Shown here piece after piece: positions 43,275-51,330 of a DNA stretch of 64,000 nt. How positions within the stretch are numbered: position 1 is the first letter of the stretch; every line of letters begins with the position of its first letter. The stretch is from an uncultured Pseudoflavonifractor sp. (lineage in GTDB: Bacteria; Bacillota; Clostridia; Oscillospirales; Oscillospiraceae): positions 1-64,000 of the forward strand of contig CANSYW010000002.1 of NCBI GenBank assembly GCA_947651395.1, read 5' to 3'. Under the pieces are notes generated by a model. That model did not search any database, was not told the origin of the DNA, and saw only the letters and a list, made by a program, of their open reading frames with translations. A program made the translations under genes and the position numbers.

Positions 43275-43388
43275 AGAATTTTTCGACACCGAGACGGAAA
43301 GGCCCATGAGCTTATGGATGCGGCAAAGGGGCTAAGTGAAGAGCGGTTAGATAGCTTGATCGCAATCGCGAAGGGTCTGAAAAGATAG
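43275..43388 (+). pseudogene. Remnant of an XRE-type regulator C-terminus
   Basis: Between TAG 43272 and TAG 43386 the frame encodes DGKAHELMDAAKGLSEERLD and then SLIAIAKGLKR, the kind of amphipathic helix that ends XRE regulators. No start codon or HTH is present. With the two fragments before it, the 340 bp from 43135 to 43474 holds only gene debris and a terminator. Confidence 0.4.
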
Positions 43389-43434
43389 AAAAGTGGAGCT
43401 GCCGGCCCGAAGAGGGTCGACAGCTCCACTTTTT
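43389..43434. terminator. Terminator of the ROK/SGNH operon
   Basis: A 13-bp stem (AAAAGTGGAGCTG at 43389-43401, complement from 43421) with a 19-nt loop; T-runs on both strands. Confidence 0.78.
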
Positions 43435-43474
43435 TGACAACACACGATTTTGCCGTTTGCCCGAAGACGGCGCC

Positions 43475-44149
43475 TCAGCCCAGCAGCTCCGGAACCAGCT
43501 CCGCCAGCTTGGCAGCCAGGGCGGCGTGGCCCTTCCGGGTCAGGTGCATGAAGTCGATCCGGTTGAACTCGCACCCGGCCTCGTCGGCGCAGAGGAAGGC
43601 GCAGCCCGTCTCCTGGGCCACCCGGCGGTACTCCTGGGGCAGCTTTCTGGACTTCTCCACGCAGGAGGGGCCCATGGTGCCCATCTCGTCGGCCACCGGG
43701 GAGGTGAGCACCCCCTCGCCGATGGCGGGGGGCGCGACGATGAGAATGTTGGGTTTGCCTCCCGGGCCCCAGCACTCCACCGTCTGAGCCTTCTGCACCA
43801 GCCGCTTCATCCCCAGGCCGATGGCGTAGGCGTTTATGCCGAAGCGCTCCTTGGCGTCGTTGGTGCCCAGCATGATGATGAGAAGACTCACCGGCTCGTG
43901 GCTTTTCAGACAGGGCCAGATGTAGTCCAGGGCGGACAGGTGCTCATAGAGGGGATCGTCAAAGACGGTGGTGCGTCCGGAGAGGCCCTCTTCAATGACC
44001 AGATAGTCGTCCCCCAGGGCCCTCTGAAGCAGCTTTGTCCACCGCTCGTCCTCATTGAAGCGTTGGAGAGCGCCGTCGGCGCAGTCCTTGGGATCGGCAC
44101 AGTAGCCGTGGGTGTTGGAGTCCCCCAGGCAGACAATGTGCTTTTTCAT
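43475..44149 (-). CDS. SGNH/GDSL hydrolase, possible sialate O-acetylesterase (224 aa)
   Basis: The block I motif is CLGDSNTHG with nucleophile Ser11, block III is GTND, and the catalytic Asp-His pair is in DFMHLTRKGH. There is no signal peptide, so it acts inside the cell. It is the second gene after the ROK kinase gene (1 bp apart) in a cluster for sialic acid use. An esterase removing O-acetyl groups from sialic acid would fit, but the family has many substrates. Confidence 0.83.
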   Translation of the reverse strand: MKKHIVCLGDSNTHGYCADPKDCADGALQRFNEDERWTKLLQRALGDDYLVIEEGLSGRTTVFDDPLYEHLSALDYIWPCLKSHEPVSLLIIMLGTNDAKERFGINAYAIGLGMKRLVQKAQTVECWGPGGKPNILIVAPPAIGEGVLTSPVADEMGTMGPSCVEKSRKLPQEYRRVAQETGCAFLCADEAGCEFNRIDFMHLTRKGHAALAAKLAELVPELLG

Positions 44150-44150
44150 G

Positions 44151-45527
44151 TCACTTTACCTCCGGCAGGGATGCGGCGGCCACGCTCTGGCCCACCCGGC
44201 GGGACTTCTCGTCGGGGAGAGCCACATTGATCAGAGCGGCGATCCCGGCGTATTCGTCAGAGAGCACCCGCTTGGCCTCGCTGAGGATGATGTCACCGCC
44301 CCGGCCGGACATGACCCGACCCAGCAGCAGCACGTGTCTGAAGCCGTACCAGGTGTGGTAGAGGGCCAGGGAGTGGCCCAGATATACGCCGATGGAGCGA
44401 TAGATGGCCTCGGCGGGGGAGCCCTCCACCTCCATGAGCTTCTGGACGGCCTTCAGCTTCTCGGCGGGGGAGAGGCTCTCGTCCAGGGTGATGCCCGCGG
44501 CGGGGGCCAGTTTGATCACCGCGTCCTGGGAGAAATACTTGACTCCGCAGCCGATGTCTCCGCTCCACTCGTCCCGCATGGCTTCGGGGGAGGCGTCCAC
44601 GGGGACGAAGGCCAGCTCGTTGAGCCAGCCGGTGATGCGCCCTTCGGCGTCCACGTAGCCCACTGCCTCGCTGGTGCCCATGGCGATGCCCAGCACATTG
44701 TTTTCACCCAGGTTCATGGCCCCCGCCAGGGCGGAGACGTCGCCGTCGTTGCACACGGCGTAGGGGACGCTGCCGAAGGTGTCGGTGATGGCCCGGATAT
44801 AGATGTCCTTCACCTTGGCGTCAAAATCGGCCTTGGGCACCTTGAGGAACAGGGAGGCGTTCATGGTGCGGTTGTCGATGTACACCCCGGCGGAGGAGAC
44901 GCCCACCGCGTCCACCCGGGGCATATGCCCGGCGGCGGACTTGAGGGCGGCCACGATGCCGTCATAGTGATAGTCGGGATCGGAGTTGGTCTTGGGGAAC
45001 CAGACCACCTCCTCGGAGAACACCGGCTCTCCGTCGATGACGGCGGAGACCTTCCGGTCGCTTCCGCCGGCGTCGAAGCCGATGCGGCAGCCCTCCAGGT
45101 GCCGGCCGATGGCCTTGGGATCCCCCTTCTCCTGGGGGACCTTGTCACAGCAGACTACCTCGAAGGGGTGCTCAAAGACGTTGGCCATGTAATCGAAGTC
45201 AAAGAACTGCTGGCCCTTGGGGCCATAGATCCCCTGGAGCTGTTCGGCCAAGGTGCTGTCGGTGAGGTGGATCCTGAAGCCGCCATAGAGCCACAGCATG
45301 GTCTTCACCACCCGCTCCACATAGTAGAGGTCGGCCTGAGCCATGTCGGGGGTGCCGTGGATCCTGGTGTGGAAGACCGCCACCTGGCCGTTGGAGCGTT
45401 CCACGGCGATATCCAGGGGCTTTTCGGCCCCGGCCAGGAAGGCACGGTTGAACTGGAGCAGGGGAATAAAGCCCTTGTCCAGCTCAGGGACGTTTTTGAC
45501 GTTGACCTGGATGCCAAGATGCTGCAT
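44151..45527 (-). CDS. ROK-family sugar kinase-like protein, atypical (458 aa)
   Basis: The actin-like ATPase fold begins at about 145 with GFDAGGSDRKVSAVIDGE (phosphate 1), then CNDGDVSALAGAM with the catalytic Asp and GIAMGTSEAVGYVD (phosphate 2). About 140 residues precede the fold, and the usual ROK zinc motif (His plus CxCGxxGC) is not present. In this operon GlcNAc or ManNAc is the likely substrate. AAGGAGG precedes ATG 45527. Divergent from the epimerase gene across a shared regulatory region. Confidence 0.78.
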   Translation of the reverse strand: MQHLGIQVNVKNVPELDKGFIPLLQFNRAFLAGAEKPLDIAVERSNGQVAVFHTRIHGTPDMAQADLYYVERVVKTMLWLYGGFRIHLTDSTLAEQLQGIYGPKGQQFFDFDYMANVFEHPFEVVCCDKVPQEKGDPKAIGRHLEGCRIGFDAGGSDRKVSAVIDGEPVFSEEVVWFPKTNSDPDYHYDGIVAALKSAAGHMPRVDAVGVSSAGVYIDNRTMNASLFLKVPKADFDAKVKDIYIRAITDTFGSVPYAVCNDGDVSALAGAMNLGENNVLGIAMGTSEAVGYVDAEGRITGWLNELAFVPVDASPEAMRDEWSGDIGCGVKYFSQDAVIKLAPAAGITLDESLSPAEKLKAVQKLMEVEGSPAEAIYRSIGVYLGHSLALYHTWYGFRHVLLLGRVMSGRGGDIILSEAKRVLSDEYAGIAALINVALPDEKSRRVGQSVAAASLPEVK

Positions 45528-45584
45528 AGCGAATTCCTCCTTCTTTTTGTGGAAACGGGCGGGGCAAGCGATCCTTCTGTCTAT

Positions 45585-45612
45585 AGGCTACCAGTTTTTT
45601 TCTATCTGTCAA
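45585..45612 (-). promoter_or_regulatory. Promoter of the ROK/SGNH operon
   Basis: On the minus strand TTGACA (45607-45612), 16-bp spacer, TAGCCT (45585-45590). Confidence 0.5.
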
Positions 45613-45630
45613 GCAAATTTTCACGTTTTT

Positions 45631-45643
45631 GAAAATTATTTTC
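45631..45643. promoter_or_regulatory. Perfect 13-bp palindrome, probable RpiR operator
   Basis: GAAAAT-T-ATTTTC lies directly before the -35 of the epimerase promoter and within the divergent region. A partial copy (GTGAAAATTTG on the minus strand, near 45614-45624) adjoins it, and a 12/13 match recurs at 47855. Confidence 0.65.
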
Positions 45644-45672
45644 TTGACGGAGGGGCTTTTGACGGGTATGAT
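45644..45672 (+). promoter_or_regulatory. Promoter of the epimerase-rpiR operon
   Basis: TTGACG (45644-45649), 17-bp spacer, TATGAT (45667-45672), immediately next to the 13-bp palindrome. Confidence 0.75.
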
Positions 45673-45728
45673 AGGGGCATGAGGACAGCGAAATCCCCAA
45701 AAAAGCAATGCGGAAAGGTGGAATTTTT

Positions 45729-46934
45729 ATGGACAAGGCCCGACTGCAAGGCCGCCAGAAGTGGATACAGGAGGAGTTGGAGCGCTGTGTGGCCTTCTGG
45801 CTGGAGCACGGGATGGACCGTGAGCACGGAGGCGTATATACCTGTCTGGACCGGACGGGGGAGATCTACTCCACCGACAAGAGCGTCTGGATGCAGGGCC
45901 GGTGCGGCTGGGTCTTTGCCTGGCTGTGTCATCTTTACGGCGCGAGGGAGGAGTGGCTGGCCGCCTCCAGGAGCTGCCTGGATTTTATGGAGAAGTACTG
46001 CATCAATGAGAAGGCGGGGGGACGGATGTACTTCACCGTCACCGCCGAGGGCAAGCCCCTGCGCCAGCGCCGGTATTATTTCTCCGAGGCGTTCTACGCC
46101 CTGGCCAACGCCGAGTATTATGGAGTGACGGGTGACAAGGACTGCCTGGAGCGGGCCCGGAGAGCCTATGAGCTCTACTGGGATCTGGCCCACGGCGCCC
46201 CGGACCCCACGGGCATGGGGCCCAAGACCATCCCCGAGACCCGTACCGGTCGGGCCTTCGGCACCCCCATGATCATCCTCAACGTCACCACCACCCTGCT
46301 GCGGGTGGATCCCGAGCGCTCCGATGTGTACGCCCAGCGTGCCCAGCAGTGTGTGGACGAGATCTTCAAGTACCACGTCAAGCCGGAGCTGAAGTGCCTG
46401 CTGGAGAATGTGGACGTGGACGGCACCCCCCGGCTCTACTACACCGAGGGCCGCACGGTGAACCCCGGCCACGACATCGAGGGGGTCTGGTTCCTGCTGG
46501 AGCACGCCAAGCGCACCGGGGACGCCACTTTGGTGGCCAAGGCGGCCCAGATCTTCGACTGGGCCATCGAGGCCGGCTGGGATGAGGAGTACGGTGGACT
46601 GCTCTACTTTACCGACTGCCTGGGCAAGCCCCCGGAGGCCTATGAGCACGACATGAAGCTCTGGTGGCCCCACAACGAGATCCTCATTGCCTCCCTCATG
46701 CTCTACCGGGATACCGGGGAGGAGAAGTATCTTCTGTGGTTTGAGAGGACCCTGGACTACTGCAAGGAGCACTTTGCCGATCCCGAGTACGGCGAGTGGT
46801 ACGGCTATCTCCGCCGGGACGGCAAGCCCACCCAGCCCAGCACCAAGGGTTCCACCTTTAAAGGGCCCTTCCATCTGCCCCGGGCACTCACCATGTGCGA
46901 CCGGATGCTGAGTGAGCTGATCGGTCAGGTCTAA
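45729..46934 (+). CDS. N-acylglucosamine 2-epimerase (AGE/renin-binding-protein family, 401 aa)
   Basis: This enzyme interconverts free ManNAc and GlcNAc. The (alpha/alpha)6 barrel motifs are present: GGVYTCLDRTG, KSVWMQGRCGWVFAWL, YFSEAFYALANAEYY, NPGHDIEGVW and WWPHNEILIASL, and FHLPRALTMCDRML. The His residues in GHDIE, WPHNE and FHLPR agree with the catalytic positions in this family. AAAGGTGG lies upstream of ATG 45729. It stands where other bacteria have a ManNAc-6-P epimerase (NanE), indicating epimerisation before phosphorylation. An rpiR-type regulator follows 11 bp on. Confidence 0.88.
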   Translation: MDKARLQGRQKWIQEELERCVAFWLEHGMDREHGGVYTCLDRTGEIYSTDKSVWMQGRCGWVFAWLCHLYGAREEWLAASRSCLDFMEKYCINEKAGGRMYFTVTAEGKPLRQRRYYFSEAFYALANAEYYGVTGDKDCLERARRAYELYWDLAHGAPDPTGMGPKTIPETRTGRAFGTPMIILNVTTTLLRVDPERSDVYAQRAQQCVDEIFKYHVKPELKCLLENVDVDGTPRLYYTEGRTVNPGHDIEGVWFLLEHAKRTGDATLVAKAAQIFDWAIEAGWDEEYGGLLYFTDCLGKPPEAYEHDMKLWWPHNEILIASLMLYRDTGEEKYLLWFERTLDYCKEHFADPEYGEWYGYLRRDGKPTQPSTKGSTFKGPFHLPRALTMCDRMLSELIGQV

Positions 46935-46945
46935 GGGGAGGCACT

Positions 46946-47806
46946 ATGGCATACGGCAGCGTATTTTCCAAGATCAACCACGACTACTACCAGCTTACCG
47001 CCTCGGAAAAAAAGATCGCCGACTATGTGACACTGCGCCGTCAGGAGAGTCAGTTCATGTCCATCTCCGAGATGGCCCAGGCCACCGGGGTGGCGGAGGC
47101 CACTGTGTCCCGCTTCTGCCGCCGGCTGGGGTACAAGGGCTACAATGAGTTCAAGCTGGCGGTGGCCAACTCCACCGCCGCCATCCAGTCCGGAGGGGGC
47201 AATCCCCTGTCGGGGGAGGTCCTTCCCGAGGACAGTGTGGAGGACATGTGTCAAAAGATCTGTACCGCCGATGTGGAGGCGGTGCGGCAGACGCTGGAGC
47301 TGGTACGGCCGGAGCAGATCATAAAGGCGGCGGATCTGCTGGTGAAGGCCCAGTGGGTGCTGTGTATGGGACAGGGGGGATCCATGCTTCTGGCCCAGGA
47401 GGCCGCCCACCTGTTTGCCACCGCCATGCCCAATGTCTACGCCGTGGCGGACTCCCACACTCAGGCCATCCGTACCGCCCTGCTCACGAAGAAGGACGTG
47501 CTTTTCTATTTCTCATATTCCGGGGCCACCAAGGATCTGCTGGACATTATGAAGATCGCCAAGGCCCAGGGGGTGAAGTGCATTCTCATCACCCGCTATC
47601 CCAACTCCCCCGGCGCGGTCATGGCAGACGTGGTGCTGGAATGCGGTTCCAATGAAGGGCCCCTCCAGCTGGGTTCGGTGGCGGCCCGGATGGCCCAGCT
47701 CTACCTGGTGGATGTGCTTTTCAGCGAGGTAACCCGCCGGGATATGGAGGGCATCCGCTCCCGGCGCAAGCAGGTGGCCGAGGCTCTGGGAGACAAACAC
47801 CTGTAA
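46946..47806 (+). CDS. RpiR/MurR-family regulator with SIS domain (286 aa)
   Basis: The N-terminal HTH_6 domain (about 1-77) shows LTASEKKIADYV, SISEMAQATGVAEATVSRFC and RLGYKGYNEFKL. The C-terminal SIS domain (about 125-260) binds phosphosugars (VLCMGQGGSMLLAQEAAHLF, SYSGATKDLLDIMKIAKAQG). By position it is the NanR-like regulator of the sialate and amino-sugar genes. A phosphorylated amino sugar is the likely effector. AT-rich palindromes upstream of the epimerase and the binding-protein genes are its probable sites. Confidence 0.9.
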   Translation: MAYGSVFSKINHDYYQLTASEKKIADYVTLRRQESQFMSISEMAQATGVAEATVSRFCRRLGYKGYNEFKLAVANSTAAIQSGGGNPLSGEVLPEDSVEDMCQKICTADVEAVRQTLELVRPEQIIKAADLLVKAQWVLCMGQGGSMLLAQEAAHLFATAMPNVYAVADSHTQAIRTALLTKKDVLFYFSYSGATKDLLDIMKIAKAQGVKCILITRYPNSPGAVMADVVLECGSNEGPLQLGSVAARMAQLYLVDVLFSEVTRRDMEGIRSRRKQVAEALGDKHL

Positions 47807-47854
47807 AAGGGGTCTGACAGAAAACGAAAGAAATTTTACGAAAATCGGATCCTT

Positions 47855-47867
47855 AAAAATTATTTTC
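47855..47867. promoter_or_regulatory. Second probable RpiR operator
   Basis: AAAAATTATTTTC matches the palindrome at 45631 in 12 of 13 positions. It lies just before the promoter of the ABC transporter operon. A separate perfect palindrome, AAATTGTACAATTT (47893-47906), overlaps that promoter's -10. Confidence 0.6.
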
Positions 47868-47875
47868 AAACCCTA

Positions 47876-47904
47876 TTGACAAACCCTGGTTAAAATTGTA
47901 CAAT
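47876..47904 (+). promoter_or_regulatory. Promoter of the sialate ABC transporter-nanA-nagBA operon
   Basis: TTGACA (47876-47881), 17-bp spacer, TACAAT (47899-47904), 62 bp before the ATG. Confidence 0.85.
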
Positions 47905-47965
47905 TTATACAACAGCTTTCTGCGGAGAAGGCTCAAAAACCATCAAAAATGAGGAGGACACCATT

Positions 47966-49321
47966 ATGAAAAGAAGCAAGCTCATGGCTCTGCTGCTGGC
48001 CGGTTCCATGCTCCTGGGTCTGGCTGCCTGCGGCGGCGGAGGCACCACCACCCCTGCTCCCGAAGGCTCCAAGGCGGCTGAGCCCGCGCAGTCTCAGGCC
48101 GCTGAGCCCTCCACTGCCGAGTCCATCACTCTGTGGACTTACCCCATCGGCAACTGGGGCAAGGAGGCCGAGGTCAAGGCTATGACCGACGCTTTCACCG
48201 CTGAGACCGGCATCAAGGTCACCGTGGAGTACCTGGCTTACGCCGACGGCGACGACAAGGTCAACTCCGCCCTTTCCGCCGGCAACGCCCCCGACCTGAT
48301 CATGGAAGGTCCCGAGCGTCTGGTGGCCAACTGGGGCGCCAACGGTCACATGGTGCCCCTGAACGACCTGGTGGACGACACCGACAAGAAGGAGATCAAC
48401 GCCGCCGCCATGGCCGCCTGCACCAACACCGACGGCTCCATTTATGAGTATCCCCTGGTCATGACCGCCCACTGCATGGCCGTCAATCTGGACGCCTTCA
48501 AGGCCGCCGGCGCCGACCAGTACCTGGATCTGAAGACCCACACCTGGACCACCGAGAACTTCTTCAAGGCCGTTGACGCCCTCTACGCCCACTTCGGTCA
48601 GACCGTCGGCGCCGTCTACTGCGCCGGTCAGGGCGGTGACCAGGGCACCCGGGCCCTGGTCAATAACCTCTACGGCGGCACCTTCACCAATGCGGAGCAC
48701 ACCGCCTACACCTGGGATGATCCCAAGAACGTCCAGGCCCTGGAGAAGCTGCGCGACACCAAGGGCATTGAGTTTGACGCCTCTCTGGCCGGCGGCGACG
48801 AGATCGCCAAGTTCTATCAGGGCGCGCTGAAGATGGCCTTCTGCTGGAACATTGCCCAGCAGCTGGATCCCAATGCGGCCGGCACCGGCTCCGGCAAGAC
48901 CGTCACCGGCGAGGAGATCGCCTTTATGGCCTTCCCCTCTGAAGACGGCAACAGCAAGCTGCAGGGTGGTATCTGGGGCTTCGGCATCTTTGATAACGGC
49001 AACGAGGCCAAGATCGCTGCCGCCAAGCAGTTCATCAAGTACATGTGTGACAGCGAGCATACCGCCGACGCTGTGAAGACCGCCAACTACTTTGCCGTGC
49101 GCAACACCGCCGAGGGCAACGATCTGTCCAACATCTGGGCCGACAACCCCATCATGGCTGAGTACAACGTCCTCATGCCCCTGCTGGGCGACTACTACCA
49201 GGTCACCACCAACTGGGCTCAGGCCCGTACCTCCTGGTGGACCATGCTCCAGAAGGTGGGCGAGGGCGCCGACGTCTCCGAGATGGTCGCCCAGTACGCC
49301 AAGGAGGCCATCGGCGGCTAA
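47966..49321 (+). CDS. ABC sugar-binding lipoprotein (extracellular solute-binding family 1, 451 aa)
   Basis: The signal peptide ends with LAAC at Cys22. A Gly-rich stretch and the spacer SKAAEPAQSQAAEPS follow. The family 1 fold has ITLWTYPIGNWGKEAEVKAM, SALSAGNAPDLIMEGPERLV and ALKMAFCWNIAQQLDP with FPSEDGNSKLQGG. From the enzymes downstream the ligand is probably sialic acid or a related amino sugar. Its codon use (GCT, GGT, CGT) suggests high expression. A strong hairpin follows the stop. Confidence 0.93.
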   Translation: MKRSKLMALLLAGSMLLGLAACGGGGTTTPAPEGSKAAEPAQSQAAEPSTAESITLWTYPIGNWGKEAEVKAMTDAFTAETGIKVTVEYLAYADGDDKVNSALSAGNAPDLIMEGPERLVANWGANGHMVPLNDLVDDTDKKEINAAAMAACTNTDGSIYEYPLVMTAHCMAVNLDAFKAAGADQYLDLKTHTWTTENFFKAVDALYAHFGQTVGAVYCAGQGGDQGTRALVNNLYGGTFTNAEHTAYTWDDPKNVQALEKLRDTKGIEFDASLAGGDEIAKFYQGALKMAFCWNIAQQLDPNAAGTGSGKTVTGEEIAFMAFPSEDGNSKLQGGIWGFGIFDNGNEAKIAAAKQFIKYMCDSEHTADAVKTANYFAVRNTAEGNDLSNIWADNPIMAEYNVLMPLLGDYYQVTTNWAQARTSWWTMLQKVGEGADVSEMVAQYAKEAIGG

Positions 49322-49358
49322 AACGCCAAAATTAAGAGCAGAATTCTGAAGGGTTTGC

Positions 49359-49396
49359 GCGCCCCTTCCCCGCGACAACGCGCGGGGAAGGGGCGC
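49359..49396 (+). promoter_or_regulatory. Hairpin between binding-protein and permease genes
   Basis: A 16-bp perfect stem (GCGCCCCTTCCCCGCG at 49359-49374, complement at 49381-49396) without a proper T-tract. It probably limits readthrough and protects the upstream mRNA. Confidence 0.75.
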
Positions 49397-49425
49397 CCTT
49401 CCTATTTGAGAGAGGAGTGTTGATC

Positions 49426-50343
49426 TTGGCGAATAAAGCCAGCAAGCCCACCATGAGCCGGGCCTTGCAGCGCAGAGAGGACGTTGCCGGTTACCTCTTT
49501 ATGCTGCCTAGCCTGATCTTCTTCCTTGGCTTTGTGGTGATCCCCATGTTCATCTGCATCGGCTACAGCCTGACCGACGCCACCATGCACCAGAAGGCGG
49601 CCACCGCCTTTGTGGGCTTCAGCAACTTTGGAAAGCTGCTGGGTGATGAGGTCTTCCTGGAGGCGCTGAAGAACACCTTTATCATTGTGATCGTCAGCGT
49701 CCCCGCCGTGGCCGCATTCTCCCTGTGGGTGTCCTCCGCCATCTATAAGCTCAAAGGCCCCGTGCTCTCCGCTTTCCGCTGTATTTTTTACCTGCCCGTG
49801 GTCACCGGTTCCGTGGCGGTCACCGTGGTGTGGAAGTGGATGTTTGATAACTATACCGGCATCATCAACACCGTCCTGAGTGGGGCGGGGCTCATTGAAA
49901 AGAATATCAACTTCCTGGGCGATTCCCGCTACGCCCTCTGGTGTATCATCCTCATCCTGTTCACCACCTCCGTGGGCCAGCCCATCGTCCTCTATGTCTC
50001 CGCTCTGGGCAATGTGGATCAGTCCCTGGTGGAGGCGGCCCAGGTGGACGGCGCCACCAACTTCCAGGTCTTCTGGAAGATCAAGTGGCCCCAGATGATG
50101 CCCACCACTCTGTATATTCTGGTGATCACCACCATTAATTCCTTCCAGTGCTTCGCGCTGATCCAGCTGCTGACCCAGGGCGGCTCGGGGACCAACACGG
50201 TGATGTATTATATCTACTATACCGCCTTTAAACTTACCGAGCAGGCAGGCCATTTCGGCTATGCCAACGCCATGGGCGTGGTGCTGGCCGTCTTCATTGC
50301 CATCCTGTCCGCCGTGCAGTTTAAGCTGGCGAAAGAAAAGTAA
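49426..50343 (+). CDS. ABC sugar permease, MalF/UgpA-like (305 aa)
   Basis: An inner-membrane permease with six segments (first at about 22-45). The EAA loop is EAAQVDGATNFQVFWKIKWPQM, which docks to the ATPase. The start chosen is TTG 49426 with GAGGAG 8 nt upstream; GTG 49417 overlaps that site. It pairs with the next permease and the binding protein. Confidence 0.91.
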   Translation: MANKASKPTMSRALQRREDVAGYLFMLPSLIFFLGFVVIPMFICIGYSLTDATMHQKAATAFVGFSNFGKLLGDEVFLEALKNTFIIVIVSVPAVAAFSLWVSSAIYKLKGPVLSAFRCIFYLPVVTGSVAVTVVWKWMFDNYTGIINTVLSGAGLIEKNINFLGDSRYALWCIILILFTTSVGQPIVLYVSALGNVDQSLVEAAQVDGATNFQVFWKIKWPQMMPTTLYILVITTINSFQCFALIQLLTQGGSGTNTVMYYIYYTAFKLTEQAGHFGYANAMGVVLAVFIAILSAVQFKLAKEK

Positions 50344-50358
50344 AGGAGGGGAGAGAAT

Positions 50359-51291
50359 ATGAAAACATCTGACCAGACGTTAAGACGGCTCTATAAGGTT
50401 CTGTCCGTTCTCATTCTGATCCTGTTGGCGTTCCTGTTCATCTTCCCCCTGTACTGGATCGTCACCGGCGCCTTCAAGCCCGCCACCGACATCTACGCCA
50501 TGAAGCCGGTGTGGTGGCCCAGCGAGTTTACCGGAGAGAACTTTGTCAAGCTGCTCAACAAGCGCTCCGCGCCGCTGTTCCAGCTGGCCATTCCCTTCAG
50601 CGCGCAGTTCTCCGGCACCGGGGAGCCCGTCTACTTCCTCACCGGCCCCACCGTTCCCGCCGCTTTCCGGTGGCTGATCAACACGGTGTTTATGGCGGTC
50701 ACCGCCATGATCCTCACCTGCATCACCGCCTCCATGGCGGGATATGCCCTGGCCAAGAAGCGCTTCCGCGGCCGGGGGATCCTCTTTTCCCTCATCATCT
50801 GCGCCATGGCCCTGCCCAAGCAGGTCATCCTCATCCCCCTGCTTAAGGAGATGTCCGCCCTGGGAATGATGAACACCCTCTGGGCCGTCATCTTCCCCAC
50901 TGTGGGCTGGCCCTTCGGCGTATTCCTGATGAAGCAGTTCTCCGAGAGCATTCCCGGAGAGATCCTGGAGGCCGCCCGGGTGGATGGCTCCAGCGAGATC
51001 CGCACCTTTGCCACCATCGTGGTGCCCATGGTGAAGCCGGGCATCGGCGCCCTGGCCATCTTTACCTTTATCAACTCCTGGAACGACTACTTCCTCCAGC
51101 TGATCATGCTTACCAGCGGCGCCAATTACACCATGCCTCTGGGCGTGGCTACCCTTCAGGCGGAAACCTCGGTGGATATGGGCCTTCTTATGGCCGGCGC
51201 CTCTCTGGCCGCCCTGCCCATCATCATCGTCTTCCTCATTTTCCAGAAATACTTTACCCAGGGCATCACCATGGGAGCTGTCAAGGGTTAA
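50359..51291 (+). CDS. ABC sugar permease, MalG/UgpE-like (310 aa)
   Basis: The second permease, with six segments and the EAA loop EAARVDGSSEIRTFATIVVP. Between segments 1 and 2 it carries a longer external region (about 45-105), including a Phe/Pro-rich stretch. AAAGGAGGGG precedes ATG 50359. Confidence 0.91.
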   Translation: MKTSDQTLRRLYKVLSVLILILLAFLFIFPLYWIVTGAFKPATDIYAMKPVWWPSEFTGENFVKLLNKRSAPLFQLAIPFSAQFSGTGEPVYFLTGPTVPAAFRWLINTVFMAVTAMILTCITASMAGYALAKKRFRGRGILFSLIICAMALPKQVILIPLLKEMSALGMMNTLWAVIFPTVGWPFGVFLMKQFSESIPGEILEAARVDGSSEIRTFATIVVPMVKPGIGALAIFTFINSWNDYFLQLIMLTSGANYTMPLGVATLQAETSVDMGLLMAGASLAALPIIIVFLIFQKYFTQGITMGAVKG

Positions 51292-51330
51292 AGGTAAATA
51301 TTATTTCCTTGAGAATAGGAGCTTAAAAAA

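Noticed and set aside
43079-43309. 76-codon frame after the truncated flavodoxin
   Set aside because: It crosses several remnants in another frame, has no ribosome-binding site, and its Pro/Arg-rich product looks random.
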